In this document: positions 1-10,696 of the stretch, in pieces
Numbering within the stretch: position 1 is the first letter of the stretch
How the letters are laid out: each line of letters begins with the position of its first letter
Assembly: GCA_023375785.1 (NCBI GenBank)
Contig: SZWC01001557.1
Coordinates: 172,933 to 236,932 of the forward strand
DNA: 64,000 nucleotides
Reading direction: 5' to 3'
Source: Penium margaritaceum
Lineage: Eukaryota; Streptophyta; Zygnematophyceae; Desmidiales; Peniaceae
Translations under genes and position numbers: made by a program
The notes under the pieces: model-generated
The model's input: only the letters and a program-made list of their open reading frames with translations
What the model was told of the DNA's origin: nothing
Databases searched by the model: none

Positions 1-530
1 CTCGGGGACTAAGTCAAAATTTTGACTGCAGGTTCGCGAACAGGTTTCGAACCACATCAACCACCATCACCAAACTCGATTATTAACTCATCGAAACAGA
101 CCCTAAAGGCACAAGGGACACCACCACTATGTGTAGGGACATTTGCGCCTCCGGAACATCGCTTTTGATGGGTCCTTAATGTGTGAGGGAGTCTCGGCGG
201 GAAACGTGGTGCGTGCCGCCGACTGAGCGGCACGCACCACGTGCGTGACGCTCAGTCGGCGGCACGCACGACGCGACCGCTGCCATGACTAGCCCTACAA
301 ATGTTCAGATCATGTCCATGTTCAAAATTAATGCAAAATTGAATTATTCACTTCGTAAAAGTGACTTTCTCACAACTCCCTTCCACTCCCAGAAACATAG
401 CTTGAGGCGACCAGAAAGCTCACGATTAGACTCAGAATACCTGCCAAAACAGAGAAAGCCGTGAACACCAAGTGCAGAACCTTCAGGGCACGTTGGAACT
501 GCCTCCACCCCGGGGGCCGTTTTTTTGACA
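1..530 (+). repeat. LTR fragment of the Copia-3 family (copy 1 of 3)
   Basis: This stretch matches the distal part of the Copia-3 LTR seen again near 31976-32520 and 38971-39513. Shared landmarks are CTCGGGGACT at its start, the CGAACAGGTTTCGA segment, and a 3' end reading TTTTTTTGACA. The sequence after 530 is not the primer-binding motif that follows the LTR at 32520, so this is either a 3' LTR or a solo LTR whose left part lies outside the window. It carries a local palindrome at 205-269 that the other two copies lack. Confidence 0.8.
205..269. repeat. Nested perfect inverted repeats
   Basis: Positions 209-228 are the exact reverse complement of 250-269 (20 bp). In addition 205-217 is the exact reverse complement of 229-241 (13 bp). 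The motif GTGGTGCGTG and its complement therefore occur three times in 65 bp, allowing two alternative hairpins. The equivalent positions of the other two LTR copies are unrelated here, so this is a local rearrangement. Confidence 0.85.
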
Positions 531-1446
531 AGCTAGTGTACCTTTTGCTCGACGGCGTGCATATGTGATTTATAGTTAAAAAAATTGGGTATATGACTTC
601 TACCCTTACATTATTCATTTGGCAAGACTTCCTCCCACACATGGACTCAATTTTGGAAAATTATAAACTGTCATCCATCATATGTGTGAGGTTGCATGCT
701 CCTCTCAACTTACACATGCATCGAAAGGTACTATATAAATTTATTGCGACGTTGAGTAAGCTTGAATTTGTTGTTATGTGAGCTGTCCCCCTCTGTTTGT
801 ATAGCTTCCTATGACTACTCGACCGTGTCCATCCTAGGAGCTTCTCATGGTATCACAGCAGTGAGACCTTTTTTGCTGAGCTGCGACACAGAGATGTAGC
901 ATTGGCAGTAGCAGTAAGCGTCATCGGGCCCGTTGCAATAGATGTGAAGAGCAGAAACATCAACTTGAAATCAGCAATTTTGGTGTCACCTAGCGACGGC
1001 TACAGTGGGTGGAAACAACATTTGCGGTAATGCAAATTACTGCACCTGCTGTGATAGTAGCATCCGAAGCGGTAGTAGTGACAACGACAACACTTGGTGG
1101 CACCAACAATCTGTTCATTCTACTATCCGTGGTATAAAAAACAGGAGTAGTAGTTTACAGCAACAGCGGGCATCGATAACAGTAGTAGAATTTGCAAGTA
1201 GTGGTAGTCAGAGCGCGTAACAACAGTAGCAACAAACAAGAGCAGCGGCAGAAACAGCCGCATGTAACAACAACAATAAAGCCTTAGCAACAGAGGTGAC
1301 AGCAGCGCAACAATGACATTGTTGTTACTGTAGTGCCAGCTGCATCTATGATAGTAACAACACTATTGCAACGGTAGTAGCTACAACAACACTAGTGCCG
1401 TGGAAGAAGCAGATGTGACTGCTGTCTTAGGTAGCGAGGCAAGTCG
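531..1446 (+). mobile_element. Degenerate LTR-retroelement remnant with PBS-like site
   Basis: A primer-binding-like motif TGGTATCACAGC lies at 848-859, one base from the canonical tRNA-Met site TGGTATCAGAGC, and is preceded by CTTCTCA, like the LTR end of Copia-1. About 535-847 may be a short LTR. Beyond it, near 980-1020, one frame reads SDGYSGWKQHL, reminiscent of a copia Gag N-terminus, followed by a stop. From about 1040 to 1446 the sequence is a degenerate triplet-rich tract (CAA, CAG, AGT), as expected of a decayed glutamine-rich linker. No intact gene is present. The assignment rests mainly on the PBS-like motif. Confidence 0.4.
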
Positions 1447-4076
1447 TATGCCATAGTTATGCTCTAGTTGTATCCTAATTATGACCTTCTTATTCCCTAG
1501 TTACACACTAGTTATACCCTAGTTTTAACCCTGTTACATCCTTCTTACGCCATAGCTACATCCAAGTTGCATCCTAGTTGCGTCCTAGTTGTATCCTAGT
1601 TACAGCCTGGTTGCGCCCTAGCTATGCTGAAGTTACATCCTAATTATACCCTAGTGAGGCCTTTGTTGTACCCTAGTTGCTTTGTGGTTCCACCTCATTT
1701 TTTCCTAGATGTACACTGGTTGTGCCATATATCTACCATTGTTGCACCCCAGCTATGACGTGGTTGTATCCTAGTTGCGCACTAGTTATGGCCTACTTGC
1801 ATCCAAGTTCCTCCCTAGTTATGCTCTAGTTGCATCCTTCTTGTCTCCTAGTTGCTCCATGATTACGTCCTACTTATCCCCTAGTTACATCCTATTAACA
1901 TCCTTATTTTGCCCTAGTTGCTCCCTAGGTGTACCCTAGTTATGTCCTTGTTGAATCCTAGTTGCATCCTTCTTACATCATAGTTGTACCCTAGTTGTGT
2001 CCTACTTATGTCCTAGTTATCCCCTTGTTACGTCCTTCTTGTACCCCACTTTTGCCGTGGTTACACCATAGTACACAGTAGTTATGCGTTGATAGCGACC
2101 TTCTTCCGTCATAGTTGATCCCTAGTTGCGCTCTAGTCACGAATTAAATTGCCATTGTCACACACTTGTTGTGCCCCTACTTGCGTACTAGTTGCATCAT
2201 AGTTGCGTCCAAGTTGTACCCTAGTTGTGTCCTAGTTTCGCCCTAGTTCCACCCTAACTCTGTCCCAGTTTTGTCATAGTTGCGCCATGCTTTCACCTCT
2301 TGCACCCTAGTTGCATCCTAGCTGTGCCTTAGTTATGCCCTAGTGGTACCCTACTTATGTCCTTTTGTGCCATAAATACGCCCTAGTTACACCCTAGTAA
2401 TTCCCTAGTTGCACCATTGTTGCGCCCTTCTTACACTCTAGTTTTGCCCTAGTTGTATCCCAATTGAGCCATTGTTGTATCATTTTGGTTTCCTAGTTAC
2501 GCCCTAGTTATACCCTAGTTTCACCCTATTTGCGCTCTCGTTGCGCCCTAGTTATATCCTGGTTATGCCCTAGTTACAACCTAGTTTTTCCCTAATAGCA
2601 CCCTTCTAACACCATTGTTTGTCCGTAGTTGTGCCCTAGTTACGCCCTAGCTGCATCAAAATTACGGCCTTCTTGCTTCCTAGGTACACCTTAGTTGTGG
2701 CCTAGTTCGCCATAGTTACGCCCTAGTTGTACCCTGGTTAGGCTGTAGTTGTGCCCAAGTTGCGGCCAGTTTGCGTCAAATTTGAGTCCTTCTTGCGTCC
2801 TACATGCGCCCTGGTTGCGTCCTAGTTACGCACTAGTTGCGCCCTAGTTGCATCCTAGTTTACACCCGTCTTGCATCTTCGTTACGCCCTCGTTCTACTG
2901 TAGTTTCGGCCTTCTTCCACCCTAGTCACGCTCTAGTTGGTCCCTAGTTACGCCATAGTTGTTGCCCTAGTTACAACCTTCTTGTGCCCTAGTTGTACGT
3001 GATTTTCACCGAAGTTGCCCCGTAGTTGTGCCCTAGTTATGCCTTTATTGCATTCTAGTTGCGCCGTAGTTGTACCCTAGTTGCATCCTAGTTCGCTCTG
3101 CTTGCATCCTTCTTGCGCCCTAGTTGCACATTGGTTGCTCACTAGTTTGCCTTGGTTACATCCTAGGAGGACCCTAGATGTACCCTAGTTGAGCCCTAGT
3201 TACACCCAAGTAGCGCCCTAGTTGTGCTCTTCTTATGTCCTAGTTATTCCCTTGTTGTGGCTTAGTTGCACGCTAGCTGCACCCTACTTGATCCATAGTT
3301 TTACCCTAGTTGCGCCCTGATTACGTCCTCGATGCACCCTGGTTGCACCCTCCTTTGTCCACGTTACGTCCTAGTTACACCCTAGTTATACCCTCATTGC
3401 GTCCTACTTGCACCTTTCTTCTTCCCTAGTTACTCCATTATTGCATCCAAGTTATGCCCTTCTTTCTCCCTTGCTGTGCTCTACTTGCGCCCTACTTGCA
3501 CCCTAGTTACATCCTAGTTGCATCCTAGTTGCATCCTGGTTGCATACTAGTTTCTCCAAAGTTCCGTCCTATGTGTGCCATATTCGTGCCCTTCTTGCAA
3601 TTTAGTTGTGTCCTAGTTACGTCCTAGTTGTGTCCTTGTTTTGTTCTAGTACGCACTAGTTATGCCATAGTTGCATCCTAGTTATGCCCTTGTTATACCC
3701 TATTTACGTCCTTGTTGCACCTTTCGTGCATCCTAGTTTTGTCCTAGATGCTGCCTAGTTACGTCCTAGTTGCACCCTAATTGCACCCTTCTTACGTCTT
3801 TGTTTCACCCTAGTTGAATCTGAGTTGCAACCTATTTGTGTCCTTACACCCTAGTTGTATCCTAGTTGTACCCTAGTTGCATTCTTCTTGCGTCTTGGCT
3901 GCGCACTAGTTGTACTCTAGCTACGTCCTAGTTGCACCTTAGTTTCACCTTCCTTTTTTCCTGTATTCATCCTAGTTGCGCCTTAGTTGCGTCCTAATTT
4001 TGCCACATTTGCATTCTTCTTGCGTCCTAGTTATGCCATAGTTGTGCAATAGTTTGTAATAGTCACAAACTAGGTG
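1447..4076 (+). repeat. 11-bp minisatellite array, forward orientation (block 1)
   Basis: The array is a head-to-tail run of an 11-bp monomer whose core is CTAGTT followed by four alternating purine-pyrimidine bases and C, for example CTAGTTGCGCC, CTAGTTATGCC, CTAGTTGTACC. A second monomer type with CTTCTT in place of CTAGTT recurs roughly every five to seven units. At full packing this block would hold about 240 units. Small frames inside it are by-products of the repeat and are not genes. It ends at the target duplication of Copia-1. Confidence 0.95.
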
Positions 4077-4081
4077 TGTTT

Positions 4082-4657
4082 TGTTAATTCCCTTGTATAT
4101 ACGTTTCTTTGTGGTCGTGAGTGCGAAGGGAACGCTGGTCCAGGAAGTGGGGTTGACACATCGTGACCGAACGGCATCCTGGCGTATCAGCTTGTCGTCC
4201 AGGGATTCGTGCTCTTGTGTGCTCGCCTCCACCCTGGCTGCATAGCCTATGGTCCCTCTCCTTTGAATATTCACATGTAGGGATTTACCTTGACAGCAGT
4301 GCCGTCACTTGCTTGCGATGGCTAGATTTGTCCATACATCTGAAACTGGTTAGGAAAATTGTAGGTTTTCTTCCTAGTATGTTTATTCATGTGCCCTTGG
4401 GTTGTCCGAATTCGGAAATCCAACTTCGAGGGGCGTGCGAGGGCGAAGCCCTCGCACTTCGCAGTTTGCCGGCGAGCTTCACTCACCGGCCGCAGGGTGA
4501 GGATCGATTAGCGATCCTCACCCGTAAGAGTGTTGTGCTCTCTTACTTAGAGACTTGCGTGTTTTTCATGTCTGTTGGACATTTTTTACTCTAACGCCTA
4601 CCATAGTCAACCATTTGACATGAAACGAGTTGCAATCTCCTCGTATGAGATCTCTCA
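4082..4657 (+). repeat. 5' LTR of Copia-1
   Basis: 576 bp, begins TG and ends CA. It is paired with 7823-8397. Its 3' third carries four consecutive hairpins (4436-4546). The start is fixed by the target duplication and the end by the primer-binding site that follows directly. Confidence 0.93.
4436..4546 (+). other. Four consecutive hairpins in the Copia-1 LTR
   Basis: Hairpin 1 at 4436-4456 has a perfect 9-bp stem (TGCGAGGGC) and a GAA loop. Hairpin 2 at 4468-4490 has a 9-bp stem with one mismatch. Hairpin 3 at 4496-4522 has a perfect 11-bp stem (GGTGAGGATCG). Hairpin 4 at 4524-4546 has a perfect 7-bp stem (GTAAGAG). The 3' LTR keeps the same arrangement near 8175-8290. In hairpin 2 an A-T pair there corresponds to a G-C pair here. 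The function is unknown; packaging, dimerisation or transcript-end signals are possible. Confidence 0.8.
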
Positions 4658-4672
4658 TGGTATCAGAGCTGG
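4658..4672 (+). other. Primer-binding site (tRNA-Met 3' end) of Copia-1
   Basis: TGGTATCAGAGCTGG begins directly after the LTR-terminal CTCTCA. TGGTATCAGAGC is the classical plant copia site, complementary to the 3' end of initiator tRNA-Met. Confidence 0.95.
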
Positions 4673-4715
4673 CTCGCGGGCCTTGAACAGACTCGAGAGA
4701 GGGTCAGCAAGAAAA

Positions 4716-6390
4716 ATGAGGGGCGGCCAGATTAGGACACGTGGTCGCCCACGTGCCGTTGGAGCCGCAGGCAGCCCCACGGCCAGTGGAGGGGCGTCAA
4801 ACATGCCTAGAGGGGGCCGCGCAAGCCACGCCATAGGCGCTGAGGAGGCAGAGACACCCACGGCCCGTGTGGTGGTCACGGGGTGGCGGAGCCGACTCGC
4901 TAGGCACCCCAAGGGTCCCCTAACAGTGGGGGACCGCGCAGGTGGGGTGGGAACGGGCTGGGAAGGGTCTGGGGGCTGGTTACAGGTACCCCAACAGGTC
5001 CTAAGGCAGTTTTTTGAGAGCTTAGGCCTCTCATCCAAAAACTGGGCCCAAAGTGGGCCCGGCGAATTGCTGCTGAAATTTCCTTGATCGTCAAGTGCAA
5101 TTTCTAGTCAACTTTGGCCTCCCCGAAAGTGATGATTCCAACGCCGGGGGCAACGTAGCTGGTGGTAGGGCCGATGGTGCTCAAGGCGGTGACGGTGGTG
5201 ATCCATCGGCCGTGACCCTCACGGCCGCCGCCGTCGCACAGCTGGGCTTGGGAGCCAAGGATCTGTCACCGCCTCAGCTAGGTACCAGGGACTTCCTAGC
5301 TTGGAAGGACCTGTTCCTGGACTGGTCTGCTGAGCACGGTTTGCAGAGCTACCACCTCTAGCCGGCTCAAGACATGGCTGATGCGCAAGTCATCCTTCGC
5401 GCATTCAATGCACTGCGTCGCGCTCTTCCTGATTCGCAGTCATATGCCCTACGCGAGTATCATTTTGGGGGAAAGGGAGCAGATCTGACCGACTCTCGTA
5501 CAGGAGACCCTCGGCCACATGAGGCCTGGAAGCATCTTATGACTCACCAGGAAGAACAAGGCATGTCGCTTGTCGTAACACTGCGAGACAAGCTACGCAA
5601 CCTCTTCCCCAAACCTGGAGCACCGGTAGCTGACTACTGGGACGAGGCTATGGACATCCGATGACGTCTACTTGGACTCTGCGCGGCATGCTCCATTCTT
5701 GGCTGTCCGTAATCTTCGCTCAACTCCGTAACTACGAAGATATTCTCAAAGGGGAAGCCAGTGATACCGTGGGTGCCCCGACAGCCTATGTGCATCAAGG
5801 CACCTCAGCTGGCCCAGCACCGTCCATCCATTTCACGCGCACACAGATTGAGGCCAACAGAACAGGAGTGAGAAGCGCCGCAAGGAGTGGTGGTAGCGAC
5901 CGAAGAAGTGGACGCGGAGATCAGAGATGCTTTTGCAATGAGACAAGACACTTTTGGCGTCGCTGCCCCACACTACAGCGCCAAATGATGGATAGGCAGC
6001 AGCAGCAGCGACCGCAGCAACGCAAGCAGCAGCAGTGCCAGTGGCCCCAGCAGCAGCAGCGCGAGTGGCCTCAGCAGCAGCAGTCACATTACCCAACTTC
6101 TGGCTGGAGTGGGTTGCAGAGTACGGGACCAGGTGTCCCAGCACCAACCGTGGTTCCTTTTGGTGTAGCAACGTTTGGGCCACAGATTCAGCATGCATTT
6201 CCCTCGCCATCGGCACCTGCACCACCCACCTACCACGGCCCCTACTATGCGCCGTCCTTCTTGCACACTCCCGTGCCCGTACCAGAGTGGGCCATGCGCG
6301 TGTACACAGAGACGGCTCAAGGTAGCAGTCAACTGCTCCACCACCTGGGCTTAGCTGGACAGCCCCATTGGAGCCTCAGCTCCCTGAGAT
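4716..6390 (+). pseudogene. gag: gag of Copia-1, frameshifted
   Basis: Gag is spread over several frames. An ATG at 4716 opens an Arg/Gly-rich N-terminal stretch that stops at 5087. The next piece, 5095-5361, contains TRDFLAWKDLFLDWS, like the copia Gag start. The piece 5374-5664 continues the helical Gag domain (AWKHLMTHQEEQG). The piece 5661-6392 carries the nucleocapsid zinc knuckle CFCNETRHFWRRC, which has CX1C instead of the usual CX2C, so a residue is missing. It is followed by a glutamine-rich stretch from CAG repeats near 5997-6085. Gag would package element RNA into particles; with these frameshifts and the altered knuckle it cannot be functional. Confidence 0.8.
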
Positions 6391-7822
6391 AGATGCAATG
6401 GCTCCACCACACATTACATCACAGCATGCACGTCAGCGGCTAGGTTACACCCATGTCACTACGGGCCATGCCCTACCCATGTATGAATGGTTGTTTGACA
6501 CTGCTGCGTTGCATCATATGTCCCCGCATTGTCAACTGTTTGTTATGCTGCACGTAGCACATGGTGTGGATGGTGTGAGAACTGGATCAGGGGAAATCTT
6601 GCATGTTGAGAGCGTGGGCACAGTTGCACTATAAGTGTCGATGGGTGTTTTGTGGTTGACTGGCGTGCTGTATGTTTCACGGGTGAAAGTCAATCTCTTG
6701 TCGGGTGGACAGCTGGACGAACAAGGCAACATGTCCACCGTGACACAGAAGCAGCAATGCATGCTCTATGTTGCTGCCGGTGAGTTGGTGGCTGATGGAC
6801 CCCTTCATGTTGACATGTTGTACCAGCTCACCCTTTTCCCCCTCGTTCAAATACATTCACACTGACCACAAGTCCACACTATAACTGGATTAGACTCACA
6901 GCACACTGAGCTCATCCACCGCAGCTTGGCACACATACATACTGACGCTGTAACAAACATGTTGAAGCATGAAACTCCACATGGCATCCGCCCGACTGAC
7001 TGTGCTCATTGTCTCAAGGATGGTGCATTTCTAGAGTGTCATGAAGGTAGGGCACACAGACAGACATGCCCCAAGCCCTCCAGCGAAAGTACATCACCCC
7101 TTGCCCTGGTTCATGCAGACCTCACGGGACCCATGCTATTCCCCTCTCTGCAATACGGGTCCCAGTATGTTCTGACTCCCACAGATGATTACAGCCGCTT
7201 CCACTGAGCCTTTCTACTGAAAAACAAAGCAGATGCTCAGAGAGCTATCACGGAGTGGATAGCTCTAGCAGAACGACAGACAGGGTGCAAACTTTTAGTA
7301 CTGCGAACTGACAGGGGAGGGGAATTTCTTGGAGCCCTGACTAACGAACTCAAGGTTAAAGGCATTGAACATCAGACCACCACACCATACACGCCACAAC
7401 AGAACGGTGTTGCAGAATGGTGGCACAGAACGCTGGGTGAGGCACTCCAAACATTGCTCACGGAATCTGGTTTACCATTCAGTTTTTGGGAGGAGGAAGT
7501 CAAGTATGTCACTTGGTTTTGGAACCGTGTCCCACAAGTTCCACTGCCCAAGGCGGTGACACCTTGGGAACGCTGGTTTAAGGAGAAGGCTGACCTTCAT
7601 CCAGCTGCAAATGATGGAGTGTTGCATCCACGCACAAAGCACATCAACGGCGAGTATCACGTTGTGCGCGAAGCTGCTAACGCTGAGATCATACAAGTCT
7701 GTTCCATCAGTGGGGAGGCACAGCTGGCCAACCTCCTCACCAAAGCTCTATCCTCTTCATACCTCCTGTTCCAACTGCATCAAATAGGCTACAAGCCTGC
7801 CGCACTCACGTCCAAGGGGGCA
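6391..7822 (+). pseudogene. pol: pol of Copia-1: protease and integrase, RT missing
   Basis: The protease region reads WLFDTAALHHM near 6490-6525, where the family has D-S/T-G-A; the catalytic glycine is changed to alanine. Next come a decayed linker and the pre-integrase and integrase domains. HADLTGP supplies the first catalytic Asp, RTDRGGEF the second, and NGVAEW the Glu. An in-frame TGA at 7205-7207 follows DDYSRFH, where the family usually has Trp, so TGG-to-TGA is likely. After PWERWFKEKADLHPAAND (about 7600) the frame passes directly to HPRTKHINGEYH, the end of RNase H. The whole reverse transcriptase and most of RNase H are therefore absent. Confidence 0.85.
7812..7822 (+). other. 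Polypurine tract of Copia-1
   Basis: CCAAGGGGGCA lies immediately upstream of the TGTTAATT start of the 3' LTR, the expected position of the plus-strand primer. Confidence 0.8.
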
Positions 7823-8397
7823 TGTTAATTTCCTTGTATATACCTTTCCTTGTGGCCATGAGTGCGCAGGGCACGCTGGTCCAGGAAGTGGGGGTGACAC
7901 ATCGCGAGCAAACGGCATCCTGGCGTATCAGCTTGTCGCCCCGGGATTCATGCTCTTGTGTGCTCGTCTCCACCCTGGCTGCGTAGCCTATGGTCCCTCT
8001 CCTTTGAAAAAGCACATGTAGGGATTTACCTTGCAGCAGTGCCGTCACTTGCTTGCGATGCCTAGATTAGTCCATACATCTGAAACTAGTTAGGACAATT
8101 GTAGGTTTGCTTCCTAGTTTGTTTATTCATGTGCCCTTGGGTTGTCCGAGTTCGGAAACCCAACTTCGAGGGGTGTGCGAGGACTTCGCCCTCGCACTTC
8201 GCAGTTCACCGGCAAGCTTCGCTTGCCAGCCGCACGGTGAGGATCGAGTGGCGATCCTCACCCGTAAGAGTGTTGTGCTCTCTTACATAGAGACTTGCGT
8301 ATTTTTTATGTCCGTTGGACCTTTTTGAATCTAACTCCTACCATAGTCAACCATTTCACATGAAATGAGTCGCAATCTGCTCGTAGGAGATCTCTCA
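7823..8397 (+). repeat. 3' LTR of Copia-1
   Basis: 575 bp, starts TGTTAATT and ends CTCTCA, followed by the target duplication TGTTT. It carries the same series of hairpins as the 5' LTR. Confidence 0.93.
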
Positions 8398-8402
8398 TGT
8401 TT

Positions 8403-10120
8403 TAGTTGTGACCTCGTTGCATCTTGGCTACTCCCACGTTTATCCTAAATGTGTCCTTGTTGATTCCTAGTTGTGCCCTAGTTGTGCCATAGTTGTAATC
8501 TTGTTACACCCTAGCTGCGCCCTAGTTGTGCCCTAGTTGTTTTATAGTTGGACCCTAGTTGTACCCTAGTTACGCCCTAGTTTCACCATAGTTATGTCCT
8601 AGTTGTGTCCTAGTTACACCATGGTTGCATCCTTCCTGCGCCCTAGCTTTGCCCTAGTTTCGCCTTAGTTACATCCCGATTTCTTCCTAGTTGCGCTCTT
8701 CTTTCACCATTGTTACGACATAGTTACTATCTGGTTACGTCCTCGTTGTGGCCTTGTTGTGCCCTTCTTACGACCTTATTACCCACTATTTGTGTCCTTG
8801 TTTTTCCACAGTTGTACCCTGGTTACACCCTTCTTGTACCCCAATTGCATCCTCGTTACGCCCAAGTTGCGCCCTAGTTATGCCATAGTTGCACCTTAGA
8901 TGCACCCTCCTTGGACCCTGGTTATGACCTAGTTGCACGCTAGTTGCACCCTAGTTGTAACCAAGTTATGCCCTTCTTGCCTCCTGGTTGCGCTTTAGTT
9001 GCACCCTAGTTCTCCATAGGTACTTCCTAGGTGTGCTCTATTTGTGCCCTTGTTGTACCCCAGTTGCATCTAGTTGCACCATAGTTATGCACCCTTCTTA
9101 CCTCCTAGTTGCACCATAGTTCTGCACTTGTTAGAACCTTCTTCCACTATAGTTATGCTTTATTTGTAGCATAATTACGCCCTTCCTTTGTCCTTCTTAC
9201 GTCGTAGATTTTTCCTAGTTTTGTCCTATTTAGGTACTAGTTGCACCCTAGTTGTACCCTTATCGCACCCTAATTGTACCTTAGTTGCATCCTAGATAAG
9301 CCCTAGTTGTGCCCTAATAGAGCTCTTCTTATATCTTACTTGCATCCTAGTTGTGCCAAAGTTACACCCTAGATATGCCCTTCTTGCATCCTAGTTATGC
9401 CCTAGTTGCGTCCTAATTATGCCCTAGTTGCATCCTATTTGTGCCCACGTTGCACCCTAGTCACACCCAAGTTGTGCCCTAGGTGTGCCCTTCTTGCACC
9501 CTTTTCGAACCCTAGTTGCACCCTAGTTGCGCCCTAGTTTCATCCTAGTTACATCCTTCTTGCTCCTAGTAGAGTCCTAGTTACACCCTAGTTGTGTCCT
9601 TCCCGCGCCCAAGTTTTTCCCTAGTCGCATCCGAGTTACGCCCTAGTTGTGCCCTAGTTACGTCCTTCTTACACCCTCATTGAATCCTAGTTGCATCCTA
9701 GTTAAATCATAGTTGCGTCCTTCTTGCACCCTTGTTGCACCCTAGTTGTACCCTAGTTATTCCCTAGTGCTGCCCTAGTTATGCACTTCTTTCATCCTAG
9801 TTGTGCTATAGTTGCACCCTACTTGCATCCTAGTTGTACCTTGATTGCGCCATAGTTTGTCATAATTATGCCCTGATTGTATCCTAGTTGTACCCTAGTT
9901 GCGTCCTAGTTCTGTCCAAGTAGCACCCAAGTTCCGCCCTTCTTGCGTCCTAGTTTAAATCCTACGTCATAGTTGTGCCCTAGTTACTCCCTTCTTGCTC
10001 TATGGTTGTGTCCTACTTGCATCCCTGTTACGTCCTAGTTGCACCCTATATGCATCCTCCTTGCACACTAATTTGCTCCCTAGTTGTCCCCTGGTTGCAC
10101 CCCTTTTGCACCCTACTTAT
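8403..10120 (+). repeat. 11-bp minisatellite array, forward orientation (block 2)
   Basis: This is a continuation of block 1 after Copia-1, with the same CTAGTT-RYRY-C monomer and interspersed CTTCTT-type monomers. No gene is seen. Confidence 0.93.
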
Positions 10121-10696
10121 TGGTAATCTCACGTTGTACATATTTCTTCTCGTGGGTGGTCGTCAGTACGCAGGGCATGCTGGCGCAGGGAGTGGAGGCG
10201 ACGCAACGTGATGGCTCTTGCTTCTCTCGCTCTGCACGAGTGGTCGCCTCCATCGTGCCTGCATGGCCCATTTCCTCCTCGATATAAATCAACGACATTC
10301 TCCTATGCTTCATCCCTAGCGTAGGAAATGACATAGTTTAGATCTTGCACATTCGAACCTACATGTGACCTGAAACCTTGCGTATGGGCAGAAAGAAAGT
10401 AGGTCCCTTTTGACTGTGACACAATATATGATACACTCGGGCATCGCATGTTTTTGCGAGACCAATTTTGAGATTGCGGGGGCTTTTGCCCCCCGTTCGA
10501 TTGAGCGGCCGGAGAACCTCGCTCGCCGGCCCATGAGTGGAGCTTGACTAGCGAGATTTCACCCGTAGTAGCTCGATGGCTTGTGACTAGCCGGTTTCCT
10601 AGGTTATTTCCATGGCCAATCACCAAAATTAACTTTTATCCCTCTACGCATCACCATTTCATGAGCCGTAACTTGCTATGGAATCGTAGCAAGATC
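10121..10696 (+). mobile_element. Probable solo LTR related to the Copia-1 LTR
   Basis: A non-array block interrupts the minisatellite. Its start (TGGTAATCTC, then TGGTCGTCAGTACGCAGGGC) lines up with the Copia-1 LTR start (TGGTCGTGAGTGCGAAGGGA). It also has GC-rich hairpins at the equivalent place, with CGGGGGC pairing GCCCCCG near 10480, and a TATA-like GATATAAATC near 10278. Length is close to that of the Copia-1 LTR. No internal region, primer site or second LTR adjoins it. The ends are approximate and I found no clear target duplication (CTTAT on the left; nothing convincing on the right). Confidence 0.65.

Larger units (their letters stand above)
4082..8397 (+). mobile_element. Copia-1: Ty1/copia LTR retrotransposon, RT deleted
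   Basis: The element is complete at its ends: two LTRs starting TGTTAATT and ending CTCTCA, and a 5-bp target duplication TGTTT at 4077-4081 and 8398-8402. A tRNA-Met primer site follows the 5' LTR and a G-rich polypurine tract precedes the 3' LTR. It is about 4.3 kb, short for a copia element, because integrase runs straight into the C-terminal end of RNase H with no reverse transcriptase between. It sits inside the minisatellite. The two LTRs differ at many positions (roughly 90-93% identical by eye), so the insertion is old. It could only have moved with enzymes supplied in trans, unless the deletion came after insertion. Confidence 0.93.

Noticed and set aside
1447-4076. CRISPR-like array
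   Set aside because: There are no spacers of constant length between identical repeats; the units are contiguous 11-mers, and the setting is eukaryotic.
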